64,000 nucleotides of DNA from JAUIAI01 sp963732405. Its GTDB lineage: Bacteria; Pseudomonadota; Gammaproteobacteria; Burkholderiales; Burkholderiaceae_E. The DNA is taken from assembly GCA_963732405.1 (NCBI GenBank), contig CAVSZG010000001.1, positions 2,914,001 through 2,978,000 on the forward strand. The letters are read 5' to 3'. The stretch's first letter is position 1. Each line of letters begins with the position of its first letter. The notes below the pieces were generated by a model that saw nothing but the letters and a program-made list of their open reading frames with translations, searched no databases and had not been told where the DNA came from. Both the position numbers and the translations under genes were made by a program. Positions 1-8,622 of the stretch are shown here, one piece after another.

Positions 1-85
1 CGTGTCGGCCAAAGACCTCGGTCGCTAGCACAGCCTCGGGCCAGCGCACTCTCGGATACGGGTGGCCCGGTGTAACATCCGGCCC

Positions 86-385
86 ATGAACGAGCCGTCT
101 GCCATCGATGCTTCGAGCCAGGCGCTGGAACAGGATGATCGGTTCCTCGCGGCCATTGTTTTCGGCTCGCAGGTTCAGCGCGATGTCCATCTGGTGGATC
201 TGGAACGCATCGACGAGGACCTGCGCCATTCGATCTTTGCCAGCGGCAAACGCCTCTTTGATCGCAGCCATGGCCGGCTGCCCGAGCTGCACCCGGCCTC
301 GCTCATTGCCTATGTCGATGCCGAGTATCTGCGCCGCATGATCGATCGGCTGCATCGCGACAAGCTGGAGCGAGCCGGTGGTTGA
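86..385 (+). CDS. Small protein of unknown function
   Basis: This 99-residue protein is not recognised. It is acidic to neutral, predicted soluble, with no signal peptide or membrane segment, and begins MNEPSAIDASSQAL. A GTG 24 bases upstream is also in frame, but the ATG gives a normal N-terminus. It ends 31 bases before the cupin gene on the same strand, so the two may be cotranscribed. The C-terminal half (HGRLPELHPASLIAYVDAEY) looks like ordinary folded protein rather than a shadow frame. No function is proposed. Confidence 0.5.
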   Translation: MNEPSAIDASSQALEQDDRFLAAIVFGSQVQRDVHLVDLERIDEDLRHSIFASGKRLFDRSHGRLPELHPASLIAYVDAEYLRRMIDRLHRDKLERAGG

Positions 386-416
386 CGCACCTCTTCAGCC
401 AGCCAACGGAGACCCT

Positions 417-752
417 ATGTGTGACAGTGGACATTCCCCCTCATCCCCGACCGATGATGCGATGGCGCGGCCGACCGTGTTCATCGACAATGCGCGAACC
501 CGGGTGACCGAGTGGCGGTTCCCGCGACGAGGCTCACGGACGGGCTGGCACACCCATACCTACGATTACGTGGTGGTGCCGATGTTCGACGGGGTGCTCG
601 AGATCGACCTGCCCGGCGGTGAGCGGACCCGCGCCGAGCTGCGTCGCGGCATACCGTATTTCCGCGAACTGGGCGTCGAGCATGATGTAATCAACGGCAA
701 TGACTTTGAATGCGCCTTCGTCGAGATCGAGTTTCTCGACTCAGCGAAGTAG
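417..752 (+). CDS. Small cupin-fold protein
   Basis: This 111-residue protein is a single-domain cupin. The motif GWHTHTYDYVVVPMFDG, followed by a second strand set ending in GVEHDVING and VEIEF, matches the two cupin motifs of small metal-binding beta-barrels. The histidines of WHTHTYDY and of EHD are plausible metal ligands. The ATG at 417 is chosen because GGAG lies five bases upstream (408-411); an in-frame GTG at 378 overlaps the upstream gene and lacks a Shine-Dalgarno sequence. Substrate and pathway are unknown. Confidence 0.7.
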   Translation: MCDSGHSPSSPTDDAMARPTVFIDNARTRVTEWRFPRRGSRTGWHTHTYDYVVVPMFDGVLEIDLPGGERTRAELRRGIPYFRELGVEHDVINGNDFECAFVEIEFLDSAK

Positions 753-1246
753 CCGCGTCGGCAAGGTCGATGAACGCAGCCGATTCGCCGTCTTGATGCG
801 CAACAGCAGGCTGTGACGGGGCGAATGAGTCGGCTGTCCGGTCACTGATCCAAGGCGCCCACTGTGCGGATGTCCAGATCGGCCGCCCTCGTCGAACGGT
901 CCGACGGGCAACCTGCAGGGGTTTCGTCAGTGTCTGCAGGATAGGGGTTTGCAGAATAGGGGCAAGCGCCGATCAGATTGCTGCTTTGCAACATCAAATG
1001 CCAGGCTGCTCTCCTTCAGCGGGCGGATAGGTCACCTTGACGGTCGTATGCGGGCATGGCCGGCAGCACGGCCGCGCACGCAAGCGCACCAGCACGGTCC
1101 CTGGCGTGTCGATTTGAAGGATTGTCGGCGATCGATTAGATTCCATGGTCTGTCACAGCCAATGCGTGGCTACAATGCGTGCGCGCGCATCGACGATGGC
1201 TGATGACCATTCGCGTCTAATCAATCTTGCATTCCAGGAGGAAGAC
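753..1246. other. Intergenic region, no convincing gene
   Basis: About 490 bases lie between the cupin and the coxS-like gene. Short open frames here have no recognisable protein character. The only signal I can support is a possible promoter near the right end (1114-1142). Confidence 0.5.
1114..1142 (+). promoter_or_regulatory. Candidate sigma-70 promoter of the cox-like operon
   Basis: TTGAAG (1114-1119) and TAGATT (1137-1142) are separated by 17 bases, giving a start about 98 bases before the coxS-like ATG. This is a pattern match only. Confidence 0.35.
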
Positions 1247-1711
1247 ATGCACAAGACCGTCCAGATGACGGTGAACGGCAAAGCGGTGTCGGCATCGATC
1301 GATTCACGTACCTTGCTCGTTCAACTGATCAGGGAGCATCTCGGCCTCACTGGCACTCATGTCGGTTGCGACACGGCGCAATGCGGCGCCTGCACCGTGC
1401 ACATGAACGGCCGCGCGGTCAAGTCCTGCTCGATGCTGGCCCTGCAGGCCGAGGGCGCAAACGTCACCACGATCGAGGGCTTGACGGGTGCGGACGGTGA
1501 GTTGCATCCGATGCAGGCTGCCTTTCGCGACTGTCATGCGCTGCAGTGCGGCTTCTGCACGCCGGGCATGGTGATGGCGTCGATCAAGCTCATCGAGGGC
1601 AATCCCAAGCCCACCGAGGAGCAGATCCGCGAAGGCCTGGAAGGGAACATCTGCCGCTGCACGGGCTATCACAACATCGTTCGGGCAGTCCAGCAGGCGG
1701 CATCGGCCTAG
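1247..1711 (+). CDS. coxS: Molybdenum hydroxylase small subunit, [2Fe-2S] protein (CoxS-like)
   Basis: This 154-residue iron-sulfur subunit belongs to the xanthine oxidase/CO dehydrogenase family and would pass electrons from the molybdenum centre to FAD. The plant-type ferredoxin cysteines are C41, C46, C49 and C61 (GCDTAQCGACTVHMNG). The second, helical cluster has C101, C104, C136 and C138 (CGFCTPGM and CRCTGYHNI). All eight ligands are present. The ATG at 1247 follows AGGAGGAAG; longer in-frame starts lack this and add a non-homologous N-terminus. It is the first gene of an S-L-M-D-E order. Confidence 0.93.
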   Translation: MHKTVQMTVNGKAVSASIDSRTLLVQLIREHLGLTGTHVGCDTAQCGACTVHMNGRAVKSCSMLALQAEGANVTTIEGLTGADGELHPMQAAFRDCHALQCGFCTPGMVMASIKLIEGNPKPTEEQIREGLEGNICRCTGYHNIVRAVQQAASA

Positions 1712-1773
1712 CGCCTCTGCCGACCCGTGCCGATCCCACCCATTGATGCCCCAGCAGCTCCAGGAGCTATGCC

Positions 1774-4131
1774 ATGACCGACCTGTCGAATTCCCCGATC
1801 GGTAAATCGATCGTCAGGCGCGAGGACCAACGATTCCTCACCGGCGCCGGCCAGTACACGGACGATGTCGTCCTGCCTCGCCAGACTTTCTGCTATTTCG
1901 TGCGCTCGCCGCATGCGCATGCCCGGATCAAGTCGATCGACGCCACGGCGACCAAGGCGTCGCCGGGCTTTGTGGCCGTATTCACCGGCGCTGACCTCGC
2001 CGAGGCGAAGGTCGGCGGTCTGCCCTGTGGCTGGCTGATTCACAGCAAGGACGGCTCGCCGATGAAGGAACCGGCCCATCCCGTGCTGGCCATCGGCAAG
2101 GCGCGTCATGTCGGGGATGCGGTGGCGATGGTCGTCGCCGAAACCTATCTGCAGGCGCGGGATGCCGGCGAGGCACTGGTGGTTGATTATGAAGAGCTGC
2201 CCGCCGTGATCGACACGACGACGGCCGATCAGGTTGGCACGGCCGTTCATGACGACGTGCCGAACAACGTCTGCTACGACTGGGGCCATGGTGACAAGGC
2301 GGCGGTGGATGCCGCGTTCGGCAAGGCCGCCCATGTGTCCAGCCTGGCGTTCAAGAACAATCGCCTGATTCCGAACGCCATGGAGCCGCGCGCGGCCAAT
2401 GCGAGCTGGAGCAAGCATGACGACAGCTACACGCTGTATGTGGCGAACCAGAATCCGCACGTCGAGCGCTTGCTCATGTGCGCCTTCGTGCTGGGCCTGC
2501 CCGAATCCAAGGTACGCGTGATTGCCCCCGACGTGGGCGGCGGTTTCGGCTCCAAGATCTTCCTGTATCCGGAAGAAACGGCACTGGTCTGGGCATCCAA
2601 GAAAGTTGGGCGGCCGATCAAATGGACGGCCGATCGCAGCGAATCCTTCCTGACCGATGCGCATGGCCGCGATCACGTGACCAAGGTCGAGATGGCCATG
2701 GATGCCCAGGGTCACTTCCTGGCAATGCGCGTGAACACGATTGCCAACATGGGCGCCTACCTGTCCACGTTCGCCTCGTCGGTGCCCACCATTCTGTATG
2801 CGACGCTGCTCGCCGGCCAGTACAAGACACCGGCTATTTACGCCGAGGTCAAGGCGGTGTTCACAAACACCGCGCCGGTCGACGCCTACCGCGGTGCCGG
2901 CCGTCCCGAGGCCACTTATGTGGTCGAGCGGATCGTCGAGCAGGCAGCGCGTGACCTGAAAATGGATCCGGTCGAACTGCGTCGCAAGAACTTCATCACC
3001 GAGTTCCCCTATGCCACACCGGTGGGTCTCACCTACGATATCGGCAACTACGCGGCCACGCTGGACAAGGCGGTCAAGCTGGCTGACGTGGCGGGCTTCC
3101 CGGCGCGCAAGGCGGCTGCCGCGGCCAAGGGCAAGCTGCGCGGCCTGGGTTACTCGTGTTACATCGAGGCCTGCGGCCTGGCGCCATCCAACATCGCTGG
3201 CGCCCTGGGAGCCCGTGCCGGCCTGTTCGAGGCAGGCGAGGTACGCGTTCATCCGACCGGGACGGTGACCGTCTTCACGGGGTCGCACAGTCACGGTCAG
3301 GGCCACGAAACAACCTTTGCCCAGGTGGTGGCGGGCCAACTCGGCATTCCCATTGAGAATGTCGAAATCGTGCATGGCGACACGGGTCGCGTCCCCTTCG
3401 GCATGGGTACCTATGGCAGCCGCTCGCTGTCGGTCGGTGGCACCGCCATTGTCAAGGCGGTCGACAAGATCATCGCGAAGGGCAAGAAGATTGCTGCTCA
3501 CCTGCTCGAGGCCTCGGATTCCGACATCACCTTCGAAAATGGCGAGTTTAGGGTGGCCGGTACCGACAAGGTCGTGCCCTTCGCACAGGTCTCGCTCACC
3601 GCTTACGTGCCGCACAACTACCCGCTCGACAAGCTCGAACCGGGCCTGAACGAGAATGCGTTCTACGATCCGACCAACTTCACCTATCCGGCGGGCTCGT
3701 ATATCTGCGAGGTCGAGGTCGACAAGGAAACCGGCAAGACCCGCATCGTCCAGTTTGTGGCGGTCGACGATTTCGGCAATGTGGTCAACCCCATGATCGT
3801 CGAAGGCCAGGTCCATGGGGGTCTGGCGCAAGGCATCGGTCAGGCCTTGCTCGAGGGTGCGAGCTACGACCCGGAGAGCGGCCAGTTGCTCACCGGCTCC
3901 TATCTGGACTACACCATGCCCAGGGCCGATGATCTGCCCTCGTTCAAGGTCGATACCTGCGTGACCGCCTGTACCCACAACCCGCTGGGCGTCAAGGGTT
4001 GCGGCGAAGCGGGGGCGATCGGCTCACCACCGGCCTTCATCAACGCGCTCACCGATGCGATCGGCGTCACCGACATTGCGATGCCGGCCACGCCCGAGCG
4101 GGTCTGGCGCGCCTTGCAGAAAGCCGCCTGA
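1774..4131 (+). CDS. coxL: Molybdenum hydroxylase large subunit, form II CoxL-like
   Basis: This 785-residue catalytic subunit would bind the molybdopterin cytosine dinucleotide cofactor. The active-site loop at about residues 371-377 reads AYRGAGR, the signature of form II or putative CO dehydrogenase large subunits. Form I enzymes, the proven CO oxidisers, carry AYxCSFR. Other family motifs are GGGFGSKIF, GSHSHGQGHETTFAQV and the C-terminal GVKGCGEAGAIGSPPAF with its conserved glutamate. The true substrate may be an aldehyde, aromatic or N-heterocycle rather than CO. It follows coxS after 62 bases, with an AGGAGC ribosome site. Confidence 0.92.
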   Translation: MTDLSNSPIGKSIVRREDQRFLTGAGQYTDDVVLPRQTFCYFVRSPHAHARIKSIDATATKASPGFVAVFTGADLAEAKVGGLPCGWLIHSKDGSPMKEPAHPVLAIGKARHVGDAVAMVVAETYLQARDAGEALVVDYEELPAVIDTTTADQVGTAVHDDVPNNVCYDWGHGDKAAVDAAFGKAAHVSSLAFKNNRLIPNAMEPRAANASWSKHDDSYTLYVANQNPHVERLLMCAFVLGLPESKVRVIAPDVGGGFGSKIFLYPEETALVWASKKVGRPIKWTADRSESFLTDAHGRDHVTKVEMAMDAQGHFLAMRVNTIANMGAYLSTFASSVPTILYATLLAGQYKTPAIYAEVKAVFTNTAPVDAYRGAGRPEATYVVERIVEQAARDLKMDPVELRRKNFITEFPYATPVGLTYDIGNYAATLDKAVKLADVAGFPARKAAAAAKGKLRGLGYSCYIEACGLAPSNIAGALGARAGLFEAGEVRVHPTGTVTVFTGSHSHGQGHETTFAQVVAGQLGIPIENVEIVHGDTGRVPFGMGTYGSRSLSVGGTAIVKAVDKIIAKGKKIAAHLLEASDSDITFENGEFRVAGTDKVVPFAQVSLTAYVPHNYPLDKLEPGLNENAFYDPTNFTYPAGSYICEVEVDKETGKTRIVQFVAVDDFGNVVNPMIVEGQVHGGLAQGIGQALLEGASYDPESGQLLTGSYLDYTMPRADDLPSFKVDTCVTACTHNPLGVKGCGEAGAIGSPPAFINALTDAIGVTDIAMPATPERVWRALQKAA

Positions 4132-4173
4132 TTCCGCCCACCCTACGGACCCGATTACGGAGAAGCACACACC

Positions 4174-4968
4174 ATGTACTCATTCGAATATCACCGGCCC
4201 GACGCGGCCAGCAAGGCTGCCGGGCTGTGCACAGGCGAATCGCGCTATCTGGCTGGTGGCCAGAGTCTCATTCAGTCGATGCGGCTGCGCCTGGCGTCGG
4301 CCGAAAATCTCATCGATCTGTCCGGCATCAAGGAATTGCGCGGTATCAAGAGCGACGGTAAAACCGTTACGATCGGCGCCATGACCACCCATGCCGACGT
4401 TGCCGCGTCCAAAGAGGTGCGCCAGGCGATTCCGGCACTGGCTGAACTGGCCGGTGGCATTGGCGACATGATGGTGCGCAGTGTCGGCACCATCGGCGGT
4501 TCGTTGGCCAATGCCGATCCGGCGGCCTGTTACCTGGCCGGCGTGCTCGGATTGAACGCAACCGTGCACACCGACAAGCGCACGATCGGCGCCGATCAGT
4601 TCTTCAAGGGTCTGTATGAAACGGCGCTGGCGCCAGGTGAACTGATCACCGCAGTCAGTTTCCCGGTGCCCACCAAGGCTGCCTACGTCAAGTACAAGCA
4701 GTCCGCTTCGCGTTTCGCGCTCGTGGGCGTGATGGTCGCCCAGACTGGTGGCGGCGTGCGCGTGGCCGTCACGGGCGCGAAGTCGACCGCCTTTCGCGTA
4801 CCCGAGCTGGAGCAGGCCTTGGCCGCCGATTTCAGCGAAAAGGCGGCCGAGAAGGTCTCGCTCAAGGCCGATGGCATGAACGCCGATCTGCATGCAACGG
4901 CCGACTACCGTGCGGCGATGATCGTGGTCATGGCCAAGCGCGCCGTCGCTGCGGCCAACGCGCGCTGA
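4174..4968 (+). CDS. coxM: Molybdenum hydroxylase FAD-binding medium subunit (CoxM-like)
   Basis: This 264-residue flavoprotein subunit accepts electrons from the [2Fe-2S] subunit. FAD-contact motifs are AGGQSLI (residues 27-33) and TIGGSLANADP (106-116), both diagnostic of this family. A GGAG ribosome site lies upstream of the ATG at 4174. The length is slightly short relative to the usual 280-290 residues, but both FAD loops and the C-terminal cap domain are present. It follows coxL by 42 bases, so the three subunits are very likely one transcript. Confidence 0.92.
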   Translation: MYSFEYHRPDAASKAAGLCTGESRYLAGGQSLIQSMRLRLASAENLIDLSGIKELRGIKSDGKTVTIGAMTTHADVAASKEVRQAIPALAELAGGIGDMMVRSVGTIGGSLANADPAACYLAGVLGLNATVHTDKRTIGADQFFKGLYETALAPGELITAVSFPVPTKAAYVKYKQSASRFALVGVMVAQTGGGVRVAVTGAKSTAFRVPELEQALAADFSEKAAEKVSLKADGMNADLHATADYRAAMIVVMAKRAVAAANAR

Positions 4969-4975
4969 TCGGCCG

Positions 4976-5953
4976 ATGGGTCGGGTGCCATCGGCCGACA
5001 TGGGCACGGGCCCCGGCGCTGCCGGGGTGGCGGCGCCCGATCCGATCGTGAACACGGTCGATGATGTGCTCACCATGCTTTCGGCCAGGGGTTACCTGGC
5101 CGATCGCCGGCTGGCGACCTCGGTGCTGCTGGCGATGCGACTCGGGCGGCCCCTGTTGCTCGAGGGCGAAGCCGGCGTCGGCAAGACCGAAGTCGCCAAG
5201 GTGCTGGCCCAGGCATTGGACACCGAGCTCATCCGCCTGCAGTGTTACGAGGGCCTGGACATCAATCAGGCCGCTTACGAGTGGAACATCGCGCGCCAGA
5301 TGCTCGAGATCCGCATTGCCGAGGCCAGCGGCGCGGCAGCCGCCGGCGCCTCGACCGGCGGTCTTGCGCAATCGTTGTACCGGCGTGAACTGCTCATCGA
5401 GCGACCGTTGTTGCGCTCGCTCACGGCAGCGCGCTCGCCCGTGCTGCTCATCGACGAACTGGACCGTGCCGACGAGCCGTTCGAGGCCTTCCTGCTTGAA
5501 ATTCTGTCGGATTTCCAGATCACCGTGCCCGAGCTGGGGGTGATCGGCACCGAGCATCCGCCGTTGGTCATTCTCACCTCGAACCGCACGCGCGAGATCC
5601 ATGATGCGCTCAAGCGGCGCTGCCTGTATGCCTGGGTCGATTATCCGGATGTGGCGCGCGAACTGGCGATCGTGCGCATGAAGGTGCCCGGGGCGGGTGA
5701 GCGGCTCGCGATTCAGGTCGTCGAATTCGTGCAGGAGATGCGAAAGCTCGATCTGTTCAAGGCGGCGGGCATCGCCGAGACGATCGACTGGACCAATGCC
5801 CTGGTTGCGCTCAACGCCATTGCCCTGGATCCGGCCAGCATCAATGACACGCTCGGGGTGTTGTTGAAGTATCAGGACGATATCGCCCGGATGCAGAGTG
5901 GCGATATCGACAAGATCCTTGATACCCTGCGCGCCCGACAGCTGCTCGACTGA
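4976..5953 (+). CDS. coxD: MoxR-type AAA+ ATPase (CoxD-like)
   Basis: This 325-residue MoxR/CoxD AAA+ ATPase is of the type needed to mature the metal centre of CO dehydrogenase-family enzymes. Walker A is GEAGVGKT (residues 64-71) and Walker B is VLLIDELD (156-163), followed by a sensor-1 region ILTSNRTREI. The gene begins seven bases after coxM. The first 20 residues are glycine- and alanine-rich and could be trimmed by a later start. Its VWA partner follows directly, the usual MoxR-VWA pairing. Confidence 0.9.
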   Translation: MGRVPSADMGTGPGAAGVAAPDPIVNTVDDVLTMLSARGYLADRRLATSVLLAMRLGRPLLLEGEAGVGKTEVAKVLAQALDTELIRLQCYEGLDINQAAYEWNIARQMLEIRIAEASGAAAAGASTGGLAQSLYRRELLIERPLLRSLTAARSPVLLIDELDRADEPFEAFLLEILSDFQITVPELGVIGTEHPPLVILTSNRTREIHDALKRRCLYAWVDYPDVARELAIVRMKVPGAGERLAIQVVEFVQEMRKLDLFKAAGIAETIDWTNALVALNAIALDPASINDTLGVLLKYQDDIARMQSGDIDKILDTLRARQLLD

Positions 5954-5958
5954 CGACG

Positions 5959-7173
5959 GTGAGCGTCCCCACCGACGTTCGTCAGGGCCGGATGGCCGAC
6001 AACATCGTGCATTTCGCGCGGGTGCTCAGGGCCGCCGGGCTGCCCGTTGGCACAGACCGGATCAGCAGCGCGATCACGGCGCTCGAAGTGATTGGCCTGC
6101 GCCAGCGTGGCGACGTGCATGCTGCGCTGTCGTCAGTGCTGATCGACCGTCACGAACAACAACCCATTTTTGATGCGACCTTCGAGGCCTTCTGGCGCGA
6201 TCCAAAACTGCTTGAACGGCTGATGTACCTGTCGCTGCCCAAGGTGGATGGCCGGGGTCAGCGCGACGACCAGGTCGAGCGCCCCCGACGGGTCGAGGAG
6301 GCCTTGCGCACGGCCGCGCCGCCGCCCATGCCGCAACATCGTCCGGGTCAGCCCGACGAAGACGAACTGCAGTTTGACGCGGCGCTCACCTTCTCGGACC
6401 GGGAAAAACTCCAGCAGGCCGATTTCGCCTCGATGAGCACCGAGGAGTTCGCCGCGGCGCAACGACTGGCCCGCGAGATCGAGCTACCGTTAAGACCAAT
6501 TACCATGCGTCGCCACGCACCGAGTGTTCGCGGACACATCGATGCGCGTCGAACGATGTTGCGTGCGTTACGCACGCCCGACTCCATCGGAATCGCGTGC
6601 AGTGCCGCGCAACGCAAACCGCCGCCCCTGGTCATCCTGCTCGACATCTCGGGCTCGATGGAAACCTACACGCGCATGTTCCTGAATTTTGCCCATGGCC
6701 TGATGCGCCGTCTGCCCAGGGTGCACGTGCTGGTGTTCGGCACGCGCCTCACCGACATCAGTCGTTGTCTGCGTCATCGGGATGCCGATGTCGCACTGGC
6801 CGCCGCCGATCGTGCGGTCAACGACTGGCGTGGCGGCACGCGCATCGCCTCGAGTCTGGCCCGGTTCAACCGGCTATGGGCCCGTCGGCTGCTCACGGGC
6901 AATGCGGCCATGATGCTGGTCAGCGACGGGCTGGATCGCGATGACAACGGCGAGCTGTCGCGCGAGGCGGCGCGGCTGGCGCGCTTCAGTCATCAGTTCA
7001 TCTGGTTGAATCCGCTGCTGCGCTTCGAGCAGTTTGAGCCGCGGGCCGCCGGTATCCAGGCCATATTGCCTCATGTGGATCAGTTTCTGCCGATGCACAA
7101 TCTGCAAAGTCTCGGCGATCTGGGGCGGGCAATCAATCGGGCGAGCCGGCAGGCAGGCGCTGCTCATCGCTGA
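5959..7173 (+). CDS. coxE: VWA domain protein (CoxE-like)
   Basis: This 404-residue protein has a von Willebrand A domain in its C-terminal half. The metal-ion-dependent adhesion motif DISGS is at residues 229-233, preceded by PPPLVILL. The N-terminal part is a charged helical region typical of CoxE. CoxE works with the MoxR-type CoxD in inserting or activating the active-site metal in CO dehydrogenase homologues. Translation starts at GTG 5959, five bases after the coxD stop. This is the last gene of the cox-like operon. Confidence 0.88.
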   Translation: MSVPTDVRQGRMADNIVHFARVLRAAGLPVGTDRISSAITALEVIGLRQRGDVHAALSSVLIDRHEQQPIFDATFEAFWRDPKLLERLMYLSLPKVDGRGQRDDQVERPRRVEEALRTAAPPPMPQHRPGQPDEDELQFDAALTFSDREKLQQADFASMSTEEFAAAQRLAREIELPLRPITMRRHAPSVRGHIDARRTMLRALRTPDSIGIACSAAQRKPPPLVILLDISGSMETYTRMFLNFAHGLMRRLPRVHVLVFGTRLTDISRCLRHRDADVALAAADRAVNDWRGGTRIASSLARFNRLWARRLLTGNAAMMLVSDGLDRDDNGELSREAARLARFSHQFIWLNPLLRFEQFEPRAAGIQAILPHVDQFLPMHNLQSLGDLGRAINRASRQAGAAHR

Positions 7174-7329
7174 CTGTTCCGAAGCAGGGGCGTCGCACGA
7201 CCGCGCCGGCGCGGCAAATGAACCGGTACTACTTGTCCGGGCGACTCGATTGAAGCAACATGTCGCGGTGCGGGTTCACCGCATTCATTCATCCCAGAGT
7301 CACATCACAACAATTACCTGGAGACCTCT

Positions 7330-8292
7330 ATGAGATTCCCTGTTCTGGCAACAGCGGTTATGGCGGCGTTGCTGTCGTTTGGTGCAAGCCCCTCGTTCGC
7401 GCAATCCGCTGCGAAGGCCGATTGCAAGCCCTCGAAATGGGGTGCGGCCGATGAACTCGGTTCGGCGAACCTGGTCACACCTGAGCGGACCAAGGCAGCT
7501 TTGTCGCTGGTCAAGACTGGTAAGTCTCATCCCCTGGGCATCGTGATCGACAGCTCGACACCAGCGTTCCCGCCGCGCGCGCTGTCCATGCAGGTCGTGC
7601 AGCCGAATCAGCAGGGCGGTGCGCGCTTGTTCGGTTATGACGGCAGCTATAACGACGACTTATTGCAGACCTGGGTCGGCATCGGCTCGCAGCTTGATGG
7701 CCTGGGCCATCTGGGCGAGAAGGGCATGTATTACAACTGCAACGAAGACAAGGACTTCGCTGCCATCACCGGCCTGAAGAAACTTGGTGTTCACAATGTG
7801 CCGCCGCTGGTGGGTCGCGGTGTGCTCATCGACATGGCCAAGCACAAGGGCAAGCCCTTCCTCGACGCCGGTGAGGTGTTCAACGAGGGTGATATCCAGG
7901 CGGCCGCCAAGGCGCAGGGCGTTGAAATCCGCGAGGGCGACATTGTTCTGTTCCATACCGGCTGGACCGATGCGAAGCTCGCGGCCGATCCGAAGGCCTG
8001 GGGTGGCACCGAGCCGGGCCTGGGCGAGAGCGGCGCGACCTGGTTGGCCAGCAAGAACGTGGTGGCTGTCGGTGCGGACACCTGGGGTCTGGAGCCAGTA
8101 CCGCCCGAGAAGGAAGGCCGGCCCTTCTACGGACACGTGATTCTGCTGAAAAACAATGGTATCTACATTCTCGAGACCATGAATACTGGTCCGCTGGCCA
8201 AGGAAGGCGTGCATGAGTTCATGTTCGTGCTCGGCCAGATGCGGGTTCGTGGCTCGGTGCAGGCCATGATCAATCCGGTTGCCCTGTACTGA
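7330..8292 (+). CDS. Secreted cyclase-family (kynurenine formamidase-like) hydrolase
   Basis: This 320-residue protein has a clear Sec signal peptide (residues 1-24, ending PSFA). The rest matches the cyclase/kynurenine formamidase fold: the metal-binding segment at 120-127 reads SQLDGLGH in place of the canonical HxGTHxDxPxH, and GDIVLFHTGW and GADTWGLEPVPP are family-typical. A GGAG ribosome site precedes ATG 7330. The weakened metal motif places it in the large-cyclase branch acting on unknown amides or lactones. It lies 156 bases after coxE and probably has its own promoter. Confidence 0.8.
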   Translation: MRFPVLATAVMAALLSFGASPSFAQSAAKADCKPSKWGAADELGSANLVTPERTKAALSLVKTGKSHPLGIVIDSSTPAFPPRALSMQVVQPNQQGGARLFGYDGSYNDDLLQTWVGIGSQLDGLGHLGEKGMYYNCNEDKDFAAITGLKKLGVHNVPPLVGRGVLIDMAKHKGKPFLDAGEVFNEGDIQAAAKAQGVEIREGDIVLFHTGWTDAKLAADPKAWGGTEPGLGESGATWLASKNVVAVGADTWGLEPVPPEKEGRPFYGHVILLKNNGIYILETMNTGPLAKEGVHEFMFVLGQMRVRGSVQAMINPVALY

Positions 8293-8307
8293 TTGTCGGA
8301 AATATCG

Positions 8308-8332
8308 GGCGCCGGGCTTGATGCGCGGCGCC
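8308..8332 (+). terminator. Possible hairpin after the cyclase gene
   Basis: A perfect 7-base stem (GGCGCCG / CGGCGCC) with an 11-base loop lies 15 bases after the stop codon. There is no following T-run, so an intrinsic terminator is not established. Confidence 0.25.
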
Positions 8333-8354
8333 TGACATGGCGACGGTCTGGTAG

Positions 8355-8537
8355 GCATCCGTTCGCTTGAATCAGATGCTCACCGAGTTTGTGGCTACCA
8401 GTGTGCAGCAGGACGACACCGATGAGAATGTCAGCGAGTACATCCGCGACTTGATCCGGCGGCAATCCGCACGTCCATCCCGTTCGCCAGGCGTCGTTCA
8501 GACACGATGCGGCGCAATTCCTGCTCGTATCGGGTGA
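8355..8537 (+). pseudogene. ParD-like antitoxin remnant
   Basis: The frame reading ASVRLNQMLTEFV, then ENVSEYIRDLIRRQ, resembles ribbon-helix-helix ParD-type antitoxins; NVSEYIRDLIRR is a very common ParD signature. The expected ATG before GCATCC is replaced by TAG (8352-8354), and the nearest ATG (8376) removes the DNA-binding strand. After 8465 the frame drifts into unrelated sequence to a TGA at 8535-8537. No ParE toxin is recognisable next to it. I interpret it as a decayed antitoxin; the assignment rests on a short match. Confidence 0.4.
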
Positions 8538-8622
8538 TAGACAGGCCGATGGACAGGCCGGAGTATCGTGTCAGCGATTTTTGCGTTTGTGCGGCACCAG
8601 ATCGACAAGTGCGGGAACAGCC

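Noticed and set aside
949..1203. Plus-strand 84-codon frame before the coxS-like gene
   Set aside because: There is no ribosome site, and the composition is arginine-rich and unlike the neighbours. It overlaps the likely promoter region.
1708..3978. Long minus-strand open frame of 756 codons opposite the CoxL-like gene
   Set aside because: It is the antisense shadow of a high-GC gene. The protein it would encode has no recognisable motifs, whereas the plus strand carries complete molybdenum hydroxylase motifs.
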